Below, piece after piece: positions 36,666 to 49,291 of a DNA stretch of 64,000 nt (position 1 is the stretch's first letter; each line of letters starts with the position of its first letter). Source of the DNA: Marsupella aquatica (taxonomy: Eukaryota > Marchantiophyta); contig OZ316891.1 in assembly GCA_973895155.1 (NCBI GenBank), positions 6,572,001-6,636,000 of the forward strand, given 5' to 3'. The translations under genes were made by a program, and so were the position numbers. The notes under the pieces were generated by a model that was given only the letters and a program-made list of their open reading frames with translations, was not told where the DNA came from and did not search any database.

Positions 36666-39600
36666 TTTGCAATTATAAATAACATTGAAAATAACTCAAA
36701 AGGCATTACAAGACACACAAACCTCTCGGACATGAAAACTCAAACTTTGCACTTTTCCTTCACCAAGCTTCCTTTCTTAGTTTTATTGTCTTCCTTCTCT
36801 TCTCATGCAACCAGTTAGACACAATCATTTCCTTGGGTTGGACAATATGGGCATGTAAACAAATGCTAGCAAAATGGATAGCAGTAGATGTCTATGACAA
36901 ACAAACAATGAGTCTACTCAAAGACCTCTAGATTGCACTCCAAGGTCCAATGGCAGTTCTCCTAGGCAGCCAACATTGTCCTTCCGCATCTTGTTATGGC
37001 ATCAACCTCTGCCTTTTGACCTCTGCATGAAACTCAAAAGTGTTCAAACTGAACATTGGAATTGGGTGGTAGGTTGGCTGCCCCTTAATTCCCTGGCTTG
37101 AACCCCAAACCTGAATAGCAAAAACCCTAGCAGGCCTAACCTAACTTAACCCTCTATTCCTATCAAAGCCCCAATAGCCTCCTTAGGTTACACCCTTCCA
37201 TAGCCCTTCTATAGCTAGCCCTCCTCCAGTAACAGCAGCAACAATTGAGGCTCCATGAAATTGGTTTGCCACTAAATATAAAGGCCCAAACCCTACATCC
37301 ATGCATGCTTTTAGCTATTCTCTTGGGAAAAGTTAAATTAACTATTCTTTGGGATATACACGTGTACCAATTACACAGTGACAGGCTACCAATTAGAACA
37401 TGACACATGTCCAATTCATGTGCATAACACAAAAACCCTTTTCTTTGACAACTTCATGGAATATGACCCATTTAATATGGGCCACCCAAAAATTGAACCA
37501 AGTAGTTGGGGTACATCAAGTTTTGTGGGTTCAGACCCGTGGACCAATTAGAACTCCCCCAGTGCTGCCCATTTTTGCTTAAAACCTAAAATACAATGAT
37601 AATGGAGATGAGTATTCTCTGTCACTCTTGTTTCCCACCGGTACCCTGAATTGGGAAATTTAGGTAGGCTCACCACGCAATGTAGAGGCTGCCAAATTTT
37701 CTAAGAGTGGTGGTCACCTGTACTTTTAGGCTGCCAAAGACTCCCCTCAAAGATATTGAGGGTGCAAACATGGCCCACAAGCCATTCCTAGTTCTGCTAG
37801 ATCATAAACTAAGGACAGCAGTAGTGTCAACCATGCTAATGTGACTGGACATAAATCTAAAAGAGACTTGACTTAGAGGAGGAAAAGTAACCCAAATATT
37901 TTACCTGTAGTTGCCATGGCCCCCCAAAATACATATCTTCTCTAACACTTTCAATACCAATAACATCACGAGTAGTTTTACGTTGTAGCTGTTGGGCAGC
38001 TTCTGCATCTGCCCTAGCTCCAACTTCATCCTTCATTAAATATTTGATGTAGCCTCTATGCTGGAGGATAGTAAAATCAAAATTGCTTTCTTGCCGGTCT
38101 TGCCTCAGTTGATAAGCTGCATCCAAGTCATCAAGCGCCCCTGATAAATCTCTGCATAGCCTCCGTACAATTCCTCTCCATGTCAAGTATCGACAGAGGA
38201 TAGGCTGCTGCCCCCACATCTCAGCTCTCTCTCTTAAGTAGTCTGGGAGGTTAGATTGCTGGGTCCTCTCAACTTCCCCATCTGCACCCAATAAGGCCCT
38301 TGTGTAATCCCCCAACATAGCTTCAAGAAATATCCTATTCCACCTGTGTACACAGGTCTGTGTGTCAATTGACCTGTGGAACTGCATAAGACATCTTAAT
38401 ATGGAAGCAGAGGGGACATAGACCTCCAAATAACTTGAGTTCCTTCTCACACACCACACTGACAAGCTTGTGTATAGTGAAGCCCTCTCACAAGGGTATT
38501 TTTATGGATAAAGCCCAAGGGTACTAGGCTTGCCTGGGTGCTTTTCCTGAAACATTGCTTCGGAAGGGTTTTACAGTGCGACCTTTACTGTGCCTGGAGC
38601 TGGACTTAAAGTTTTCTGATTTTTGGAGTGCTTCATACTTGAAAACCTGCACAGGGCATTCACACATCTGCCCAAAGCAAAAATGTTGTTCACATGGACC
38701 GAGACCATCAACCATACAACCCCCATGGACCATTACACCTTAGTTTAACACCTTCACTCATTGACAACTTCTCATTTCCAAAGAGTTTTCAGTAGCAAAG
38801 TTTGACCTTCAACATCATTCTCCCTTTCTGTCCAGGGGAATTGGCTCTTCTTGGGATCATTAGATGTGGATTGGAAAGATCTTTCCCACTAGTCTAATAT
38901 CTCTATTCATGAAGAATTGACAGAGTTATGAATTCCTAAAATTTCTCAGTGTCCACACTTTACGCTAAACCCACTAACCAGTTCGGATGACTATAATTTA
39001 TCATTTATTTCATATTATTTGAAGGTATTATGAACCAAGTGCCCAAGCGTTCTGGTGCCTTCAACATTAAAAATGAATTAAGATTAATAGGCATTACGAA
39101 CCCATCCGTTGTATTGCATGGCGTCAGGGCCAGGAGAAGAGGGAATTTACTTGTGTATCATCTATCTTCGGCAACAATTGATGACGTCCCTTGGGTGACT
39201 TGCTAGCACTTTGATTACTATAGTTGTCAAGCTCAAAATTAGAACCTGAGAGTTGTTTCGATCCCTTTAAATTTCCACCTTAAATTGATCATTATTAAAA
39301 TTGCTAATGTGAACTCGGGCCATGGTCCTAAAACAAGCGGGCCGTACCTTTCCCTGAATTGTAGGATTTATATCCTCTTGTCATGCTCAGTATGAGGCCC
39401 ACACTTTTTTTTTCTTGATTTTTGGTCGTTTCCTGACTCACTGTGTTGTTTGCTTTGCCTGTCTTATATTGATTCTAAAGGACAGGACCTCAAGGCTGCA
39501 AAGTTTGCAGCCCCTGCCTGCCCCTGGTTCTCCACCTTTGCATGCCATAAGACCTGCCTGAATAGCAGGTTCTTCCACAAAATTCTCAGTTAGTATGTTA

Positions 39601-40165
39601 TTGCCATCTGTGGAGTGGAGGGCAGGAAAACTAAGGACCTCACACATACAAGAGAGCCCTAAGGGCCCTCTTGCATGTAGACTGTCCTAAAAACTCGGCC
39701 CTTTACTTAATGTCTCTCGGGCTATGAGCCTATGAGTGAGCCAAGCTTTCCCCCTCACCATGCAGTCCTCACGGCAGAAAACAAGGAGTTTGAAGGGCAA
39801 GGGCCAGAAAGTTTCCTGCCGTTCAGAGTCCCAACTTTTGATATATGAATAAGACAATATATTGCCCTAGAAGGAAGGAAAGAAAGCGACAAAGAAGGAC
39901 AGGCGGGTGAGTGGGTAGGGCACACATCTTTAAGTAGCAGATTATGTGAGGATTTGAGATGACCTTTTTGCCAACAATTTAGGAGTCATAAGGACCCCAT
40001 TTTTTTAAGACGATGGCACTTGCAGGACAGCCCTAAGGACCTCACACATAAATCTAAATCAAAGATCACACTTTGGGAACGCAAGCCATTTCTCAATGGC
40101 ACACAAGCCAAGCTCAAAGGTACACAATCCAAGCAGTTTCGTACCTCAACATTTCTGCAGCATCA
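36666..40165 (-). repeat. Right copy of the inverted ~3.5-kb host duplication
   Basis: Reverse complement matches 5,913-12,286. This copy lacks the MITE (empty CTGTTACT site near 37,228), the 2.56-kb LTR-like insertion (empty AGGG site near 37,199) and the 1.57-kb TIR element. It runs from the CACTA-2 terminus at 36,665 through the 3' part of the NB-ARC gene and continues into the intact gene, so it is the original locus or the less disturbed copy. Confidence 0.9.
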
Positions 40166-43100
40166 CCGATGAGCCACGTCCTATAACGGAACATCATATC
40201 ACTCTCCGGAGTCGGGAACTGGTCAAAATGCAGTTGAGCGAGTTCCAAGTTTTCAAGAGCCTCCTCGTACGCTCCCATATCAAAATGGGCTTGAAATCGA
40301 CTCCAATATATTCCGAAACAGTCCGTCGCTCCCATCGCTGGAGAAGAAGATACTGCTTGTAGTTGTTTCAGAGTTGGTACGTCTCTCAATCTTGGGTTTG
40401 TTGAAGCGTAGCAGAGCTTTGTAAGCGCCCTAGTAGAATTAATGGGCCACACCCAAGTGTAATCATTGATTGTATCAATCTCGATAAGTTACAAGAATAG
40501 CAAACCTTCCTCAAGCCCAGGCAATGAAGCAATGGAATGTCTCAGCTCCTTGTCCCGTGCTATCTGATCCAGTATTCCGGCAGCTATAGAAGCTCGTTCC
40601 ATCAATTCTGTCCGATGCTGCTCGCTATGAGTGCCCTGCCAAGTTTCCTTGAGTCGAGCCAGGATATTTCCAAGGCCATGTAATGAACCGCTCTGGATGG
40701 TACGGAATTTGATCCTGTTCTCTTCCACGGATGCCAGCTCACTTAATATGTATCCTGCCCGATTGCGGAGGAATGGACGTTCCAGCTCAGTGGATGCAAC
40801 CTGTGAGGGTGTCACTGTTGTGAGGAACAAATTGAAGAGCTTTTCGACGGCGTCTGGTATGGCTGCTACCTTGAGGGCAGCACACTTCCAGCGACATAAG
40901 CTCTCAAGGGAAAGTCCTGCAGAAATACGGACCTCGTAGTCTTTTACGGAGACTAGTAACGCCACGAGGAGATCCGAGATTCCAGTAAATTCGCCAATTA
41001 CAATTGTTGCTCTTGTATACCTTTCAAGGCTTCGCGCTACAGCAGTCTGGAGAGTAGAGTCACTGAAATCCATGGCCAGCAGTTCCATATACTTAGCGGC
41101 CACGCTGAGGATTGTATCTTTGCTCTCGTAGTGAAGTACAGCCCGAAGAGCACCAATTACAGGAACTCGTCTGGTGGTTGATGCACCATCATCACGCAAG
41201 AGAGCGAGCAGAGCATTCATTGTCTCGCCATGTGCGCTTGAAAATGGTGGCATTACATCCAAATTACCCCAGGAATAACCGTAGCCCTCGACTACTGCAC
41301 ATGCAACTGAGGTTGTTTGAGGGAGTTGAAGCAAGCTTGCCATACTGTTGTCGTCCAATTTGCCTTGATAGGCTAGCTTGATAATAATCTATCACCAAAT
41401 AGGAAACGTAAGTGTCATTAGTAAACAATTGATGCTTGAATTGGGAGAAACCAGATGAAACACGAAGTCGATCCCTCGTTTACTGTGTACTTTGTCATAG
41501 CTTTAATAGTGGCATTCTGGTTTTGTGAACTACATCGAACCTTGGATTGCAGACCTGGCAATCCCATTATTCTCCATAATATCTATTCCTTTCAATCTTA
41601 AATCGTGTTCTCAGGCCAGTTAAGCATCAAGTCAGTATGGATTTCAATTTTACTCACAGACACTGAAAATTTAGAACGAAGGAATTGGACATTGCGTGCA
41701 TCACTAATCACGGTTGATTTTTTCCAGCTGAGATATGTACTATGGTATTTGAAGGCGAATTGTTTTGGCAGAATATGATAGGCAGTCGTACCTTTTTGGC
41801 ATACCCATGTGCTTGCTGCTTCCAAGCAGGATCTCCACGATCGACATTAATGAGCCAGACTAGATCTTTGATTTCGTACCTTGTCGTTCGCCTTGTCATC
41901 TTTACAAGATCATGTGGATCGATGTCCGTACTGAGGCTCCGAGGAATGGTGCCATCATAGATGGTTTGACGATGCTTTTCGAGAGTATTTACTAGGACAT
42001 CCGTGAAGGGTTCTTGGAAGTAAATTGCACTCAAGACAGTCACAAGCGTTGCCTCTGCGTCCCCTTTCTCAATAAGTTCAGTTCCACCTTGATTACTGCT
42101 TTCTAATATTTGAGCAGCGATGGACCGCACTTCGAGAGACTTCCTCTCCCGAATGAAGCGCATCCTCAAGCAATGACCAGCCAAAGTTCTTTGCCCCCGC
42201 ATGTAGGGCATCCTCTCCCACGTTGACTCATTTCCTTGCATGTGCAAATCAATCAATGACCTGTCTGCCAGGTACTTCTCCTGGTTCTCGTAGTTCAGCC
42301 TGTGGAAAGCTGTGGATTGAGCCGGTTGAATCCATTTGTAAAAATACCTCACCAGGGTTTCTGGCAAATGGTCGCCCTCTAACAATGCAATCAAGAAGAG
42401 GAGTCGCCTTGCATCTGGACTTGGAGTCAAAGACTCCACCATGAGCAGCATTGAGGCCGCGACTTTGCGATCGTAATATTTCTCATACATACCCGGACTG
42501 ACCTGGAAGTCGTCCTCGTGCAGAAGAACTTGATGTAAATTATCATTGATCGCTTCCCAATGACTTGCATCAGTTGCTCTGCTACTGTTGACGCTGATTC
42601 CAACATGAGCCAAAGATAGTGGAAGGTAGCCTACTTTCCTGATGATGGCATTAATCACACTCTACAGGCAATGGAAAACGCTCGAAATTAGTAAATCCTT
42701 TATGGATAACAGTTACTATTACGGTTTAAGATCTCTTTGCTTGTACACTTTGAACGGTTGGTAGCAATCAACGACGCAAGGGCTGCTAACATTAATTCAA
42801 GTGAAAGCAAGACATCCACAGACAGTTCCCTGAACCTCAGACAGAAAACTGCAGTAGCAAGATTTGAAGTTGTACCTGAATGTTGTCAGGAAATTTTCCC
42901 TTCATCGTAAGTCCGTTTGTGTAATTCGACATGATTTGCGTGGCTTCTGCAAGATTCGGATATCTCATCTGGACTTTTGCAGCAGAATCCCAAATTTCTT
43001 TCATCTGGGATGTTACCAGAAATCGTACTCCCTTCGCAGGAACCAATTGCAAGAGCTGTTGCAAAACCTGCCGCTCCCATACATCATCCAGTACAATGAG

Positions 43101-43955
43101 CAAGGTTTGCTCAGCTAAGCGTTTTCTAAGCTTCATTCGATGTAAAGGTAGTTGAAGATAGCCGCCTTCCTGCATTCCGTTACCCGTCTGGTCATTCAGT
43201 GGAGCTGAACTTGAACCCGGTCCAAAGCCCAGACACTCGACCAGCTCTAGCTCCAACTGCTTCACACTCTCTTGGGCGTCCTTTCCACAACACAAATAGT
43301 AGACACCATCTGGAAAACTGAGTGGGTTGCTCGGGGGTTGTTTTAAGCCTTGCTTTCTCTCCTCTTCGTACTGGAGTGCTAAATATTTCACCACACTACT
43401 CTTGCCCAGTCCGGGCCCTCCAAACACAGTCACTACACGAGGGCCCTCTTTATCCTCCAACGCTTTTCGTATCTCTAGAACAGACTCTGAAATCGGGACG
43501 TAATTGGGATCCGGAATGAAAGGCAATGGAGCCGGAGACAGGGCAACGATTCTCTCCAGCACATCAAACGTATCAACCCTTGCGGCCAGCAGCTGAGGCC
43601 CAGCGTCCACGATGTCCGAGACATTTTTCAAGACATAGGTAAGCTGGCCGGGGAATGCCTTTCTCCTCAATCTCAAGAGATGATTTTTCTGGAGTCTGCT
43701 CACGTATTGCTCTTGCTTGTCCAGAACCTGAACGGCTGCCTGCACTGCCCGCAAAAGCCGTTCGTCCTCCGAAACCCCATGCCTCCGTAGCTGAGCGCTC
43801 CACTGATCATGCTTCTGACGAAGTATCGAGACTTGGGCTTTGAATGACTCCACCTCAGCGGAACCTTTGTACCAACCATCTTGGAGCTGGTTAGCAAACT
43901 CGGACGCTTTTAGGACCAGATCTAGGCAGGACTTCACCTCTGTTATTATAACCAT
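37905..43955 (-). CDS. NB-ARC immune-receptor-like protein with ARM-like and TPR-like repeats
   Basis: Minus strand, ATG at 43,955. Proposed exons: 43,955-42,876; 42,661-41,792; 41,388 to about 40,493; about 40,452-40,145; 38,466-37,905. Exon 1 has a helical N-terminus (~150 residues, coiled-coil-like), P-loop GGPGLGKS (179-186), kinase-2 LLIVLDDVW (285-293) and RNBS-B-like RFLVTSQ. Exon 2 has a GLPL-like GYLPLSLAHVG and a winged-helix-like region; the MHD position looks like LHMQ, without the Asp. Exon 3 (IIIKLAYQGKLDDNS...) contains ARM/HEAT-like helical repeats (ISAGLSLESLCRWK, RNRAGYILSELASVEENR). Exons 4-5 have TPR-like units (GAYEEALENLELAQ; CRDLSGALDDLDAAYQL; KDEVGARADAEAAQQL). NB-ARC proteins are nucleotide-switch immune receptors. 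The exon 3/4 junction and any final exon below 37,905 are uncertain; a stop follows read-through at 37,857. Confidence 0.82.
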
Positions 43956-44130
43956 CTGGTAGATAGGAGAAGATCGAAGAGAGCTCTATCGTGACCGTCG
44001 GTACTGTTAGTTGCAAATCCCGATCATTTTGTTCTTACAATTATCGCACGATCGCATTTGAAGGGATCGGGATGTGAACACAATCCTAGCTAGATCATTC
44101 ATGCTAAATAGAAAAAACCCGAGCCTGAAA

Positions 44131-44668
44131 TTAAAGCTGAACTGGACCTGACCACGTAGCGCACGGATGATTGTAAAGGAGTTGGGTTTTGGAAACTATC
44201 CTACAGTAGATCCTTAGTAGCAAAATGAAGGAAAGTATGCGAATTCATCTGTGATAAGAGTTCCGGCCATGCGAAGCTATTATGGAATAATGGACTTCGA
44301 CCAGAGCCCAACTATGAAGTGAGATTGTGACTCAAATGATGTGCGTCTCTGCGGCAGACGAGAGGATACCACACTATCTATACATGCAAACTAGTTAATC
44401 AACCATGGGTTCCTATGCGACGAGCAATAGTTTGCTAAATTATGGTCATACATGCTCTCCTGTGCGAATGCGAGGAATTAGAAAGTGTGGTGTCGATCTT
44501 AGAGGCTCGATCTGGGCATGTGGCCGTTGCACAAAGTCGCTTGCCCGCGTTGGGGAGACTTCAACGCGCTCAAGTGGGGTACCATAGCCGTGTTTGCCGC
44601 GACTCTATGACTACTGGAGCCACGAGGAACATTCGGTCCATGAGGAATTGGTCGACAAGTCAACAAAT
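44131..44668 (+). repeat. Inverted repeat upstream of the NB-ARC gene, arm 1
   Basis: Begins TTAAAGCTGAACTGGACCTGA and matches, in reverse complement, about 46,770-47,322. Divergence is modest, with a few small indels. Some open frames across it are shared between the arms, but none has a recognised domain. Confidence 0.88.
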
Positions 44669-44879
44669 GGGGGACTGGGAAGATAGAGATCAGGCAATAT
44701 TCTAGAGAAAGTAAGGATTACGGTAGAATATTTTAGTGTCTAGGGGTTGACGAAACAATCCTCTTGCCATTGATTTCACCCCCGTGGAGGCGAGCCTGCC
44801 ACACAAAGTAATTGAATGTCATGCACGTAGCAGTTAGCTTGATTCTCTAGTTACGTACTTGTCCTCATCCAGAGTAGTG

Positions 44880-44990
44880 TTGTCTATAGATCTTTCGATA
44901 CAGATCGTAGCAGCAAATGAACTAATCTATAGATCGATCGTAGCAGCAAATGAACTATTCTATAGATCGATCGTAGCAGAAAATGATTTT
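44880..44990. repeat. ~37-bp tandem repeat, three units
   Basis: Three units of CTATAGATCGATCGTAGCAG followed by CAAATGAACTA-like sequence; the first and last are imperfect. Non-coding. Confidence 0.85.
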
Positions 44991-45399
44991 AAGTGTTGAT
45001 GTTAACACATCTGATCATATTTTCAGGATGGAATAATGTACCTGCCAACTTTGACCAGGGACAGAATGTGAAGTAAAATTGTGCCTCGAAAGATAATAAT
45101 TGTCAATATTTGCGTCTAGGGCAGCCCGCCGGCCAAACTACACAAACTAATCTTGCGTAAGATTTCTTCGTACCTCACTGATAAAGTCATCTTGGACCAA
45201 AGAGTGTGGACACACAATATTTCAATATTTTCATATGAAGAGAAACTGATTCGTACATGCAGGGCTTTTTCATGATTTAAATTTATAATCTTAGTTTTAT
45301 GCCCATATGTTGCACACAAGATATCGAGGTGATAAAAGACACGGAGGAGAAAAATAATGTTGAAATGAACAAAAGATATTGAGGCAATAATTAAAAGAT

Positions 45400-45890
45400 G
45401 TTGAGCAGTCAGAGATGTCAAGGTGAGCAAAATATATGGAGGTGATAAAAGATTTGAAAGAGAGAAAAAAGATGTACGGGTGATAGAAGATGCAGAGGTG
45501 AGCAAAAGATGCAGAGGTGAGCAAAAGATGTTGAGGAGACAACAAATGTCAAGGCAAACAAAAGATGTCAAGGTGATAAAACATGCTGAGGAGAGAAAAG
45601 AGGTTTAGGTGAGCAAAAGATATCAAGATGATAAAAAAGGTTGAGGAGAGGAAAGAGTTTGAGGTGGACAAAAGATGTCAAGGTGAGCAAATGATATTGA
45701 GGAGAGCAAAGATGTGAGGAGAGAAAAAGATTTCAAGGAGAGAAAGTATGTCAACGAGAGCAAAAGATGTCAAGGTGAACAAAAACTGTTTAAGTGATCA
45801 AAGATGTCGAGAGAGAAAAGGTGCTAAGGTGAGAAAAAAGATGTTGAGATAAGAAAATGATTTTGAGGAGAGAAATATGTCAAAAATGTT
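45400..45890. repeat. Degenerate ~20-bp purine-rich tandem array
   Basis: Many degenerate units of the type GAGGTGAGCAAAAGATGTCAAG, with GAGGAGAG and GTGATAAA variants, over about 490 bp. Strong purine bias on the plus strand. Overlapping open frames on both strands are repeat artefacts. Confidence 0.8.
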
Positions 45891-46769
45891 GGGAGCTTGA
45901 TCTTATTGGCTTAGAGGTGCATTCTTTGAAAAGTGTTTCAAAACAATGTTGGAGGTTTAGATAGAATAACAAATTGGACGTGCAAGAGAGGTGATGACCC
46001 CAGTGCTGTGCGGGGTCAAGGTGTGGTCCCACAATACCATTGGGAGGGAAACATTTTTAATTTTTCTCTCCCCCTATTTCCTCTTTCTTCTCCTTAGTTT
46101 GCCACATTCCTCCCCCTTGCTTACCTTGGCAACGCTTAATAAACAGAATAAATTCATAATTAAATACAGAAAAGAAGAAAAGAAGAAAAAGGGAGTGAAA
46201 AGCAAAATTAACCCATTTTTCTTCTTTCTAGAGTCTCATACTCATACTCTATGCAAAAGTCCAAAAAGTTTCTGATGCCCCCAAAAGATTTTCCTTCCAA
46301 TTTGTGTACTTTTATACTTCATCTCATATACGTCATATATTCTGATTTTACTATTAAAATAAGCATATCATTTGACATACCTGGTTAATCATTCCAAGAG
46401 CACAAAAAAATATTTAAAACAATCTGACTGCTCAGGTTTGTTCCCTCCATTTCTGAATTTGTAAGCATATGAAAGCACTTTTTGGCGGCATATTACAGAA
46501 ATAGATTTGAAATATGACATATATATGAGCCCATTGCCCTTGCATTGCACAATTATTATTACAACCATTTCATTGATAAAATCAATTATCATTTTGGCCA
46601 TTTTGTTATTGAGGCCATCTTATTTTTGAGGCCATTGTGTTGTTGGTCCATAAGGTTATTGCAAAAAAGATTTTAGGATTGAGTGTTATGTAACTTGGAA
46701 AAAATATTTCCTAGAGAGAATACAAAAATATATATTTTTTGATCTCTTTATCCAGTACAACACGTAATT

Positions 46770-47322
46770 TATGTTGACTTGTTGACCAATTTCAAATGGA
46801 CCGAAGGTTCCTCGTGCCTCCATTAGTCAAAAAGTCGCGGCAAACACGGCTATGGTACCCCACTTAGCGCGTTGGAGTCTCCCCAACGCAGGCAAGCAAC
46901 TCTGTGTGACGGCCACATGCCCAGATCGAGCCTCTAAGATTGACACCACACTGTCTAATTCCTCGCATTCGCACAGGAGAGCATGTGTGGCCATAATTTA
47001 GCAAATATTGCTGGTCGCAGAGGAACCCGTGGTTGATTAACTAGTTTGCATGTATCTAGATAGTGTGGTATCCTCTCGTCTGCCGCAGAGACACACATCA
47101 TTTGAGTCACAATCTCACTTCATAGTTGGGCTCAGTCTGGTCGAAGCTAGTTGGCAGGTCCATTATTCCATAACAGCTTCGCATGGCCTGAACTGTTATC
47201 ACAGATGAATTCGCATACTTTCCTTGATTTTGCTACTAAGGATCTACTGTAGGATAGTTTCCAAACCCCAACTCCATTACAATCATCTGTCCGCTACGTG
47301 GTCAGGTCCAGTTCAGCTTTAA
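46770..47322 (-). repeat. Inverted repeat upstream of the NB-ARC gene, arm 2
   Basis: Reverse-complement partner of 44,131-44,668, separated by ~2.1 kb. It is followed at 47,322-47,390 by a ~69-bp direct copy of 45,221-45,290 (CAATATTTTCATAT...GCAGGGCTTTTTCATG). The rearrangement was therefore more complex than one simple inversion. Confidence 0.88.
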
Positions 47323-47719
47323 CAATATTTTCATATAAAGAGAAACTGATTCATACACGCAGGGCTTTTTCATGGCTTAAATTTATGAACGCTGTGCATA
47401 GATTTAATCTATTTTCTCTAAAAATCTGCATCTGGTAAGGTAATTACACAAGAATATCTTTTAGTTTTTGGAAAAAGGATAGGAAAAACTTATAGTCCCA
47501 GCATTCAATCTAGCCTCAATATATCACTGCAAGGGGTAATTATAGCATGAGAGCAAACAATGAAAAAAATCCATTTGAATAAAAACACCCCACTTCACTA
47601 GCAAAGTTAATCCCCAGCTAGCCAACATGGTTAATAAATTCCAATTTTGCAAGTACTCTTTTGGCTAGTGGACTAGCTGAAAAATATAAAGCACTCAAAA
47701 TATAAAAACCTGCAAAAAT

Positions 47720-47910
47720 CAAAAGAATTTAAAACCCACTTGTGAGTTGCTAAGAACGTTCTCCTTGTTATGAAATTCCTGTTTGCTTGCATCATACTAT
47801 ACCTCCACTTCCAGCAAAAATCAAAAGAATTTAAAACCCACTAGTGACTTGCTAAGAATATTCTCCTTGCTATCAAAAATTCCTGTTTGCTTGCATCATT
47901 ATAGCATGCT
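47720..47910. repeat. ~98-bp tandem duplication
   Basis: TCAAAAGAATTTAAAACCCAC...TTGCTTGCATCAT occurs at about 47,720 and again at about 47,819, with a few substitutions and a small indel. Non-coding. Confidence 0.85.
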
Positions 47911-49000
47911 CATCCTCGAACATGCTTTATTTTTTGTCTTGTAGTGATCTGAAAGTAAATAAAATATGAGAGCATAGAAGTGCTGTTATATAAGTAAAGT
48001 GTCTGCCAAGAATAGCACACTGACCAAGAAAAGGTAGAGTCAAACTATGCTACGATGTGTGCACTTAACTCAAGGTGCCTTATGAATGACACTCCTTTCA
48101 ATAAAAACCATAAACCTAGGAAAGAAAAACATGAGGAGAACTTAAGAGGCTATGCATTCATGTTCTTCAGCATCATTTCTCTCACTCTTGGTGGTGGAGC
48201 CTTTGGTTTCATCTCTAAGAAAACACATACTATAAAAGGGGGCTGCCGAGAACACTCTAGAATACCTAAAACTAAAGGGGTCTAAAAATTAATTAAATTA
48301 ATGTATAGAATACAAAGGCTGCCCCTTGATAAGGCAGATTGAAATGAAAATACAAGACACACAAATGAAGACAAAATCTGAAATGTGCATTCACCATCAT
48401 ACAATCCTCACTGCCAGCATCCATGCAAAGCTAAAAAACAATTTGCAAAATGTGTCACCCAGCAGCAGGTCTCCTTTCCACCAGATTTACTAAAGAGTCA
48501 CCATAATTGAACCTTGGCCCTCCAATCTTCTCTCCTGGCTGTTTAGAGCATGGCCTTTGGCACTTTCAAGCCCCACTGAGTCCATGAGGTCCCTACACGG
48601 TTGAATAAGTGTAACATGTTGGCTAAACCCTAAACCTGATGCCAGTTGAAATGCTTACAGGAATCAAGGTGGTTGTGTCCCAAAAGCTTGCAGGAGATAT
48701 GCTTGAGCACAGCCCGGGAGCACAGAGCTAGAATATGGCATTATATTGTTGCCAGCAGTTCAAATTGCTTCAAAGCATATCTGGTGTCCAAACTTAAATT
48801 GTATCAAAGCACAAACTTAAATTGTATCAAAGCACTGAGTATCCAAATTTGAACTAATATTTTTTGTTTTTTTGGTAAAAAGTGACTGTGCCCAAAATGT
48901 ATACCAAACGGCCATTGTGGCAAAGACCAGCAAGGCAGAGAGAAGACACATTCAAAGGGCCAACTGAAGGAGCATGCACCAAGAAACATGTCAACCAAGC

Positions 49001-49291
49001 CTGGGGGGTTTCACTTCCATAGAATTGACACATCACGTACGACTAAGACTAAGGTAGTTTTGGGTTTTAAGAAAAGACTTGGAAATGTTTTCCGTGGAAG
49101 AACTTTATGGTCTTTTAAACCCAATTTTGAGTTTTGTAAGAACATTAGGGTCCTTGTACTAATCAATGTTTTTTGGAATATTCCAATTCTATAGGGTTTT
49201 TTTTCAAATAGATTTTTTCTTATATTTTCAGGGGTACACGGCTTAAAAACATCGCAGGTGATGGGGGCTTCTATGTAGTGAGACCCCCTTG
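49001..49291 (-). mobile_element. Diverged hAT-like MITE, copy C (minus orientation)
   Basis: The reverse complement of the MITE at 8,864 and 51,132 aligns along this whole stretch. It starts CTGGGGGGTTTCACTTCC, contains AAAACATCGCAGG near the far end and finishes TAGTGAGACCCCCTT. Flanks AACCAAGC and AACCAAAT resemble a decayed 8-bp target duplication. It is clearly older than copies A and B. Confidence 0.82.

Larger units (their letters stand above)
43956..49000. other. Upstream flank of the NB-ARC gene; no gene recognised
   Basis: Includes the promoter side of the NB-ARC gene (just above 43,955), an inverted repeat, several small tandem repeats (listed separately) and AT-rich DNA. Open frames such as plus 48,055-48,285 have no recognised domain. 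Confidence 0.5.
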
